A DNA stretch of 64,000 nt from Isoetes taiwanensis (taxonomy: Eukaryota > Streptophyta > Lycopodiopsida > Isoetales > Isoetaceae), in assembly GCA_021234155.1 (NCBI GenBank), contig JAJEKV010000035.1, forward strand, positions 7,747,891 through 7,811,890, read 5' to 3'. The notes under the pieces are model-generated. The model ran no database searches and was not told where the DNA came from. It saw nothing but the letters and a program-made list of their open reading frames with translations. Positions 55,427 through 64,000 of this stretch are shown piece after piece (the first letter of the stretch is position 1; every line of letters starts with the position of its first letter). The translations under genes were made by a program, and so were the position numbers.

Positions 55427-56232
55427 CCTAGGTGGCATGCTTGAGACTAGGTGGCATGCCTGAGCCACCTTGGCATGTTGGAGCCTAGATGGCATGTTGG
55501 AGCCCCAGATGGCATGTTGGAGCCACCTTGGCATGTTTGAGCCTAGGTGGCATGTTTGAGCCACCTTGGCATGTTGGAGCCCACGTGGCATTATGGAGTC
55601 CACGTGGCATGTTTGAGCCACCTTGGCATGTTGGAGCCTAGGTGGCATGTTTGAGCCCACCTTGAGATGTTTGAGCCACGGGCATGTTTGAGCCCTGGGT
55701 GGCATGTTGGAGCCTAGATGGTGATGTTTGAGCCACCTAGGAATGTTGGAGCCTAGGTGGCATGTTGGAGCCCACGTGGCATATTTGGAGCCACCTTGGC
55801 AAGTTGGAGCATAGGTGGTATGTTGGAGCCCCGTGGCATGTTTGAGCACGCTGGAGCCTAGGTGGCATGTTTGAGCCATTTTGTCATGTTGCTGTTCTTA
55901 GGTGGCATGTTTGAGCCACCTTGGCATGTTTGAGCCTAGGTGGCATGTTGGAGCCACCTTGGCATGTGGGAACCACCTTGGCATGTTTGAGCCTAGGTGG
56001 CATGTTTGAGCCACCTTGGCATGTTGGAGCCAACGTGGCATGTTTGAGCCACCTTGGCATGTTTGAGCACGTTGGAGCCTAGGTGGCATGTTTGAGCCAC
56101 CTTGGCATGTTGGAGCCACCTTGGCATGTTAGAGCCTAGGTGGCATGTTGGAGACCACGTGGCATGTTTGAGCCATCTTGCCATGTTAGAGCCTAGGTGG
56201 CATGTTGGAGCCTGTGTGGCATGCTTGAGCCA
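55427..56232. repeat. 19-bp minisatellite array, unit 3 right block (interrupted)
   Basis: Matches the first part of 34322-35928 and stops in mid-monomer at the nested element. Preceded by the fuller right inverted-repeat arm at 55285-55425. Confidence 0.9.
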
Positions 56233-58788
56233 CACACTGACCCCAATTTTTGGTCCACAGTTGTTTTTTAGTTGTACGGAAGTGTTGTTTTATGCCAAAA
56301 ACAACACCAAAATGGCCCCAAAAGTCCACGTGGCCTGTTTATCCGGATTTGCACAAAGAGACAAGTTGGTTTTGGCGGAAATTTCCCACGTGGTCTTTTG
56401 GCGTAAAAATCCACGCCAGAGAGGAAATTGACATGGTTTTTGGCGATTTTTATCAACGGTGTTTTTTTTCTTTCATCGTTGTTTTTAATGGAACCATGCG
56501 TTGTTTATCTTCGTAATTACATACATAGGTCTCGACATTACCACACGTGGAAAGCAAAGTTACAACACCAAAGTAAGATTGTTTTAAAAATAGTTACATG
56601 TTATTTAACAAAGTAACACATGTGTTTTTGAAATCTTGTCGTTTGTTTTTATGCTATTAAGTATTGTTTTTCTAAATTAAGGACATGTAAAAAAATATTA
56701 TAATAACATATAGAAAAAACAAGGTGTTGTTTTTAATTGCCTTTAGCTAATGAAATATTGACACGTGGCATATTTTATAAATAATAAAATGGTATTTTAA
56801 CTAATTATCACATATAGAAAAAACAAGAAGGTGTACAAAACAACACAACAACACGTTTTAACCATAACAATATAGTCATATTTTATTTCCATATATTACA
56901 ATTTATTTATTTTTGGGAATCGAACCCAAACAAGTCCATAAGACATAATGTTTTTAGATTACAATCCAAATTCTCTAACTTCAAGTTTTATTTAAATTAC
57001 TTCTTCAAAATGCCTTTGCCTAGATTACAAGTATAAAATGCACAATTACAACTAAGGCCACACACGTGATATCAATCAACCTGTTTTATCTCAACATTGT
57101 TTTATTTATTTTACATTTCAAGATATTTAAGATATTCATGATTTGAATCTTGGGTATTCCTATCTTGTCCCTATGAATCAAAATACTTCTAATCAGAAAC
57201 TAAGCATCCAAATAAATTTCTTATTTTACAATATATAAAAGCAATAAAAATTTTACAGCATATAAGTTACACAGCCGCCTGCACCCAAGCAACACAACCT
57301 CATCCTTTCCAAACGCCATAGCTAGAGTCCTGCAATAATAAACCAAAAATGGTAAATTTGTAATAACAAAGCTTGGCAACAAAGTAGAGATAATTAGTAC
57401 TTACTTTAAGAACTGCATGATGCGATTCAGAGGCTTGCCCAGTTATGGCTTATTGCCCGATTACTCCACCCTAAAATCATAACAAGGTTCTTGGTAGAAA
57501 AATAATTGGTTTTTTTAAATGAAATGAATAAAAAATACAATCTTGAAGATTCTTGACTAACCTCTTTCTTTCTTGGTTTCCACAGTCTGCTGCCATGCGT
57601 CCAGCACATGATCATTATAAAATCCAGATCCATGCAAATAAAAGTTCTTACAGAATTTAGTAGGAATAAAAGAATTTAGCAGGAATAAAGAGAGAAAAAA
57701 GAATGGAAGCATCTAGAACCTTACCGATTATACAAATGATGGCAATGCATCTACAGATTTAACAAGCCAAATGAGACATTTAGACATGTAATCTACATCC
57801 AGATCCAAGCCATGACTTGCACCTACAAAATGTGGAATGATCGCCATGCCTTCAGATGCTTGGAGGCGGCTGCTTCAGATGCCATATCTTACCTTCAGAT
57901 CCGGTCATGTACCTTCAGATTGCGGTGCTACAGAGCGCTTATTTCCACAAGACGGACTCATGCAAAAAGTCTCTTGCTATTTCCTCAACTTCTACTGCCC
58001 ACATTCCGGCAACAGATGTTTAGGGTTGGAAGGCTACTCCGAAGTGCCGATTCTCCTGAATATGTTGATACAAGGCTCAAACGCAAATATTCCGGCTTTG
58101 AAATAAGGTTTTGAGGGCAAACCTAAAGAACAATCCCATGTTGGTTCGCAGAAACATTCCATTACAGTATTCAAGCTTCCGGATGGCGATTCGAAAAGCT
58201 CATCCACATTATCGAACACCATAGTATCAGCATCCTAATACACCTCAGTGCAGCGTGGCCTCAGCGCAGTGCCATCGCCATAGCTAGAGCACAGGGCAGA
58301 CGAACACAGCTCCATAGCTAGAGCACAGGGCAGACGGGCAATAGCAGGCGGGAAAACACAAGAATTAGGCCAGGCGGGAAAACACAAGAATTAGGCAACC
58401 AATGGGATGACAGGACCTAGATCGTAATCTAGGCCCTCCATCTTGGCCCATCTCGGCCGTTGAAAGAGATGCACATTCTCAATGGTCTCTATAGAAAATT
58501 ACAATATGGAAGTTGGGTCATCACGGTGCATTTGTGTGCCGCCACGTTGTTCGCTTAATAACGCGGAATGGAAGTTGGGGCATCCATTCCGCCCAGCAGG
58601 TAAACCTCTGCACGTTAGCAGGTAAACAGCCGGTGGAAAATTTTAGGGTTAGGTTACCTCACCAGACGAAGCCCTGCTCGAAGCTTGCCGGATCTACTGC
58701 AGAGCTCCATCTGATGCTTGAAGCTTGCCGAATCCTGCCTGAAATGCTTGAAGCTTGCTGGATCTTGCCGGATCGCATCGCCTAAAAA

Positions 58789-58910
58789 TGATTTGCTGTT
58801 GAAGAACACAATTTGCTACTGAAGAACATGATTTGATGCTGAAGAACGCGATTTGCTGCTGAAGAACACGATTTGATGCTGAAAAACATGATTTGATGCA
58901 AGAACACGAG
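58789..58910. repeat. 20-bp tandem repeat
   Basis: Six imperfect copies of ATTTGCTGCTGAAGAACACG (forms with GATGCT or GCTACT). Confidence 0.85.
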
Positions 58911-58950
58911 CTTGCTGGAGAAAAATCTGATTCCCCAACTTCCATTAGGG

Positions 58951-59030
58951 GCTCCCCTTCCAGAAAATGCGGGAGACCGGCTCCGGCCGCCACGGCCGCT
59001 GGCCCCTCGCCGATTTTCTTGGAAGGGGAG
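58951..59030. repeat. GC-rich hairpin with long stem
   Basis: GCTCCCCTTCCAGAAAAT (58951-58968) pairs with its inverse at about 59013-59031 with a single bulged base. The loop is the GC-rich CCGGCTCCGGCCGCC region, a marked contrast with the AT-rich surroundings. Confidence 0.75.
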
Positions 59031-60112
59031 CCCCTGCTTCCCTTCCCTATACATGCTCCTAAATTATGTGGTTTCTTGCCGTACCTAAATTACATGGAAA
59101 GGACCACATAGAATAGAAGCCATGACCATGGCTCCTATACAAAGCAAGTCACAAGTATGACTCTAGTACAAACAACAACTTACCTAATAACTGTAGATCA
59201 AGCAACATGCCAATAATACATAGTAGTATCACCATAGAAAGATAATAAAGAGCAAGGATGCATGAAACACCAGCCTTGGCCATATTAAGATAGATACAAA
59301 GGAGCAAATCCATTTACAACTCCCCTGGTATCCAAGCAACGCGCCACTTAAAAATGATAGCACCTTTTTTGCCAATCCTAAAGGCATATTCAAAAGCATA
59401 TCCCCGCCAAAGTGCCATAGACATGTAGAAGCTGCACTTTATAGCTTAGAAGCGGCACCACTCGCTCATTTAACTTGTAGAGATTGTCGGAAACCTCTAT
59501 GAGTTGGCATCTTTTTTTTCAATTGAAACCGACAATGACCAATTTCTAAGATCAAGAATTATCATCTACAATGATAATCCTCTTCAAAACTCCATTATGT
59601 TTCGATAAAATCCTTGATGTCGCCCCCGAACAAGTGTTCTTGAACAATGGCAGGAAATAAATTCACAAGGATCAATTATGTATATTGCAAAGATTCGTGT
59701 TTAATCGCTCCGCAATCCGGTGAACAAGATAATTTCATAAATGTTTATCATATTTTTGCGTAAATTGGTGCAGGTCGCCTATTCCACATTACAAACTTCA
59801 CTTTGGAACCGAATCATATCTAATTAATATGGAAGTTGAATAATAACAAATGAAGCTCGTGGCACATTTATTTGCCCTCAAGGCATAAAATGCAAATTTG
59901 ACCCGGTGTGGAAGTAGACAATCATTAGTCGCTTTGAACGGGATCTTGCATAGTATATCACTTAGAGGGATCGTGGTTGACGCTTTTAAGATGGACCCTT
60001 AACACCTTCTCGAAAAGTAGTTTGTCTCAAATGTCCCTCCATATGGTCCCCGCAACGAATGGGCATCTCCCCAATCCATAAATTGGCTCTTCTAATAGAC
60101 TCGTAACATCGA

Positions 60113-61400
60113 CTTAGGTGGCATGTTGGAGCCTAGGTGGCATGTTTGAGCCACCTTGGCATGTTGGAGCCTTGGTGGCACGCTGGAGCCTAGGTGGCAT
60201 GTTGGAGCCTAGGTGGCATGCTTGAGCCTAGGTGGCATGTTGGAGTCCCGTGGCATGTTTGAGGCACCTTGGCATCTTAGGTGGCATGTTGGAGCCTAGG
60301 TGGCATGTTGGAGCCCTTGTGGCATGTTTGAGCCACTTTGAATGTTTGAGCCAACTAGCTAGCATGTTGGAACCCATGTGGCATGTTTGGGCCACCTTGG
60401 CACGCTAGAGCCTAGGTCGCATGTTGGAGCCAACGCAGATGTTTGAGCCACCTTGGCATATTTGGGCCTAGGTGGCATGTTGGAGCCTAGGTGGCACGCT
60501 GGAGACTATGTGGCATGTTGGAGCCTAGGTGGCATGTTCGAGACTATGTGGCATGTTGGAGACTAGGTGGCATGTTTCACCCACCCCAAGATGTTTTAGC
60601 CTAGGTGGCATGTTGGAGCCCACGTGCATGTTTGAGCATGTTGGAACCTAGGTGGAGATATTTGAGCCACCTTGGCATGTTTTAGCCTAGGTGGCATGTT
60701 GGAGCCTCACGTGGCATGTTTGAGCCACCTTGGCATGTCTAAGCCTAGGTGGCATGTTGGAGTCTAGGTGTCATGTTGGAGCCTAGGTGGCATGTTGGAG
60801 TCTAGGTGGCGGTTTGAGCAATCTTGGGATGTTTGAGCCACCTTGACATGTTGGAGCCTAGGTGGCATGTTGGAGCCCACATGGCATGTTTGAGCCACCT
60901 TGGCATATTTGGGCCTAGGTGGCATGTTGGAGCCTAGATGGCACGTTGGACACTATGTGGCATGTTGGAGCCTAGGTGGCATGTTCGAGACTATGTGGCA
61001 TGTTGGAGACTAGGTGGCATGTTGGCTTAGGTGGCCTTGGGATGTTTGAGCCTAGGTGGAGGCAGTGGGGCCCGCGTGGCATGTTTGAGCCACCTTGGCA
61101 TGTTAGATGGCATGTTGGAACCCGCGGTGGCATATTGGAGCCATCTTGGCATGTTTGACCACCTTGGCATGTTGGATCCTAGATGGCATGTTGGAGCCCA
61201 CGTGGCATGTTTGAGCCACCTTGAATGTTTAAGGCTAGGTGGCATATTGGAGACTATGTGGCATGTTGGAGACTAGGTGGCATGTGTGAGCCTAGGGTGG
61301 CATGTTTGAGCCTAGGTGGCATGTTGAATCCGGCTGGCATGTTTGAGCCACGTTGGCATGTTAGGTGGCATGTTGAAGCCCATGTGGCACTCCAAGTGGT
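60113..61400. repeat. 19-bp minisatellite array, nested element
   Basis: Third collinear copy of the left-type array (compare 27505 and 48625), with its own small changes. Confidence 0.95.
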
Positions 61401-61679
61401 GACATGGCATGCCAAGAAAGCAAGGCCAAGTTTTGACTAGGCCAAAAATGAAAAGATGTCCATCTCTGGTCTTTTTATTGGGTGATGTTGGCAAATTTTG
61501 GATGACATGGCTAGATGGTGGTGACATGGACATGATGACTAGGACTCTATGCAAGAAATATGATAACCTTTGAAATTTTTGGTAGAGGAGTTTGGCAAGG
61601 AATAGAATAAAGGGATCAAGAACTTAAAGCCGACACACTTCCCCAACTCGAACCGGTGCCAGACCGGAAGGTTTTAGGG

Positions 61680-64000
61680 CTACTACAAAATGTGTTCTTG
61701 ACTTCTAATTGCGACTTTGGGAGGAGGATAAATCCAAACTCCATTTCGCGGTTTTATTGCTTTTGTTTTCAACCGCAGCCTTCGACCATGCCTCAAGTGC
61801 AATCGAATAAAACTCGACCTCCATAACGTGAAACCCTACAATAACCTAGCAACGCGACAGGGGTTTACGTTTTTGGAGGCCAAAACGAGTCGACTTCTTT
61901 GATAACTAGGTGGACCATTTCTAAACATGCATGGGGAGCCATGAGAACTGAAATAACAGAGTTTCGATCTATTGGCTAACCCGAAAGTGATCCCAAACAA
62001 TTTTGCTACTTCATAAGGTGCTCTAGACTTTTAATTGCAAAACTAAGAGGAGATTAAATCCAAACCCCATTCGTTTACCTGCCACCGTGTTTTCAAACGC
62101 AAATGCCGACCATGTCCCAAGCTTAACGGACCAAAGCCCGACCTCCATAACGTAAACCCTACAATAACCCCGGCAAGGCATGTGGTTTACGTTTTGGAGG
62201 CCATACCCTAGTCGATTGGACCAGGATCTTGCACAATGTCATGAGGTAGTGGGAGGGCATTGTCGCCGTAAGATCGGAGCCCTAAAACCTTCCGTAAGGT
62301 TCGACCCAAAGGTCCTCTCTCGAAGGTCCCCGCCATGAACGAGCAACTCTCCCACCCCGAACTGCGGATCCGACCGCCAACGGATTCAAACGCCGACATT
62401 ACCCCGAGACCAAGTTTCAGAGGCGACCACCCCCCCGCCCAGAAGCGCCAAAGTAGCTCATGTCCAACACGCTCAGAGTGAATTGGCCTTAGCGGAGGGG
62501 CGCACACCGCCATGTAGAGGGTTCGTGTTTCTTTTTGCTGCAAAAATGACCGCGGTAACTTGGTCCCGGGGTAATTTCACTGTTTTGGACGACATGGCTT
62601 AAGTCAAATCTCCATTCCCGAGCCTTTGTAATGCTCGAACGACAAAACAATTGGGGTTTCTACACGATCGATTGCAGGACACTTTGGCGGGTTTGATACG
62701 TTCTCCGGACAGATCTTGAATTTTTTGAACCTGCTCAAGCAAGTTACTTGAAGCGTGGATTCAATGGGCCGGATAGGGGAAACCGGGTCCCGAAGGGAGG
62801 CATTGGCATTTGCCCTCAGGAGGAGCACCTGGTAGGAAAGCCTCGCCCGATAAATCCAAACCCCATTTCGTCGATTTTATTGCTTTGTTTTCAAACTGCT
62901 CGACCATGTCTCAAGTGCAACCTGAATAAAACTTCGACCTCCATAACGTAAACCCTACAATAACCCGGCAAGGCAATGTGGTTTACGCTTTGGAGGCCAT
63001 ACCCTAGTCGATTGGACCAGGATCTTGCACAATGTCATGAGGTAGTGGGAGGGCGTTGACGCCTTAAGACGGAGCCCTAAAACCTTCCGCATAGCGGTTT
63101 GACCCAAAGGTCCTCTCCGGAAGGTCCCCGACCACTGGACGGGCAACTCCCCACCCCGAACCGCGGATCCGACTCGCCAACGGACTTCAAACATCGACAT
63201 TACCCTCGAGACCAAGTTTCGCGGGCGTAAGACCACCCCGCGCCTAGGAAGCGCAAAAAAGTAGCTCATGTCCAACACGTTCAGAGTGAATTGGCCTTAG
63301 CGGAGGGTGTGTAATACCGCCATGTAGAGGGTTCGTGGTTTCTTTTGCTACAAAAAATGACCGTGTAACTTGGTCCCTAGGGTAATTTCATTTGTTTCGA
63401 ACGACATGGCGAAGTCAAATCTCCATTCCGAGCCTTTGTACCGCCCGAACGACAAAACACTTGGGTTTCTACACTCGGCCGACCGCAGGACGCTTTTGCG
63501 GTTTGATATGTTCTCTGGGGACAGATCTTGAATTTTTGAACCCGCCGAAGCAAGTTACTTGAAGCGTGGATTCAACGGCCGGATAGGGGAAACCGGTTCG
63601 GGAAGGGAGGCATTGGCATTTGCCCTCGGGAAGAAGAGCACCGTAGGAAAGCCGACCCGGTAAATCCAAACCCCATTTCGCCGGGTTTCTATTGCTTCTT
63701 GTTTTCAATCGCAGCCTTCGACCATGTCTCAAGTGCAATCGAATAAAACGCCTCGACCTCTATAACGTAAACCCTACAATAACCGGCAAGGCAACGTGGT
63801 TTACGCTTTGGAGGCCATACCCTAGTCGATTGGACTGTGATCTTGCACAATGTCATGAGGTAGTGGGAGGGCGTTGACGCCAGAAGACGGAGCCCTAAAA
63901 CCTTCCAGAAGCAGTTTGACCCAAAGGTCCTCTCTGGAAGGTCCCTGGCCACGGACGGGCAACTCTCCCACCCCGGAACTGTGATCTGACTCTGCCAACG
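61680..64000. repeat. R1 ~0.8-kb repeats, nested element (runs off the window)
   Basis: Copies of the R1 repeat with the ACGTAAACCC...GGGTTTACG inverted pairs near 62150, 62950 and 63770, about 0.8 kb apart. The inverted first copy seen at 28970 is missing here, replaced by a short unrelated piece at 61565-61665. Confidence 0.8.

Larger units (their letters stand above)
57000..59440. other. Private interior of the nested element, no recognisable gene
   Basis: Not shared with the other two copies. The longest frames are about 100 codons and show no motif. It holds a duplicated segment GCGGGAAAACACAAGAATTA at about 58349-58391, a 20-bp tandem repeat and a strong hairpin. Confidence 0.5.
39304..64000. 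repeat. Tandem unit 3 (continues beyond the window)
   Basis: Homologous to unit 2 from 39304. It lacks the LTR retrotransposon and the left-end deletion, and has a nested element from 56233. Because units 2 and 3 share the CACTA-like insertion and its satellites, the segment was duplicated after that insertion. Confidence 0.85.
45462..64000. mobile_element. CACTA-like DNA transposon, unit 3, left end intact, right end beyond window
   Basis: Begins CACACTGACCCC after target GTA. It is collinear with the unit 2 copy: subterminal region to 46330, unique interior, left minisatellite, 0.8-kb repeats, right minisatellite. A nested member of the same family starts in the right minisatellite at 56233. 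No transposase is seen. Beyond about 46.3 kb this copy differs from unit 2 mainly by CTG to CCG or CG changes and small indels. Confidence 0.7.
56233..64000. mobile_element. Nested second member of the CACTA-like family
   Basis: CACACTGACCCC at 56233 starts the same terminal repeat as 45462, inserted within the minisatellite. The subterminal region to about 56900 is a clearly diverged relative of 45480-46330. The middle (about 57000-59440) is unlike the other copies. From 59440 it rejoins the common plan: unique segment, minisatellite (60113-61400) and R1 repeats to the window end. The right terminus is not in the window, so the target duplication cannot be checked. Confidence 0.65.

Overview
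The window is nuclear DNA of a land plant. It has spliced genes with GT/AG introns, an L1-type LINE, an LTR retrotransposon with a plant-type primer-binding site, long CACTA-like DNA transposons and large satellite blocks. A pogo-like transposase with many introns and a bacterial-type DNA methyltransferase suggest a repeat-rich seed-free plant (fern, lycophyte or moss), but that is inference; no single-copy host gene is visible.

Layout. 1-2592 holds nothing recognisable except a pentanucleotide microsatellite. 2593-4444 is a 5'-truncated LINE on the minus strand. 4753-8935 (minus) is a spliced gene with a ParB-like domain followed by a beta-class (N6-adenine/N4-cytosine type) DNA methyltransferase. 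From about 9.6 to 12.9 kb (plus), diverging from it, are a Ser/Pro-rich ORF and a pogo/Tigger-like (CENP-B/jerky type) transposase. Both gene groups appear to belong to one large element. Its introns and intergenic region carry a near-perfect 14-bp palindrome, CTATGCGCGCATAG, repeatedly spaced about 41 bp apart.

Most of this element is tandemly repeated. Unit 1 is 5880-14734, unit 2 is 14735-39303, and unit 3 runs from 39304 past the window end. The repeat starts inside the methyltransferase exon, so units 2 and 3 keep the ParB-like part but lack the catalytic domain. Units 2 and 3 each carry the same CACTA-like insertion at the same place in the transposase gene: 19794-36569 in unit 2, and 45462 onward in unit 3. 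Unit 1 has a 4-nt scar at exactly that site, which looks like an excision footprint.

The CACTA-like insertions have no recognisable genes. They consist of AT-rich subterminal regions, 19-bp minisatellite arrays, and a block of diverged ~0.8-kb repeats. Unit 2's copy was later invaded by a 4.57-kb gene-less LTR retrotransposon (448-bp LTRs with two visible differences, 5-bp target duplication GACAT). Unit 3's copy contains a second, diverged member of its own family from 56233.

Quality warning. Differences between copies cluster strikingly at CTG/CAG (CHG) triplets. This looks more like modification-dependent basecalling error than evolution, so many frameshifts and stops reported here may not be real.
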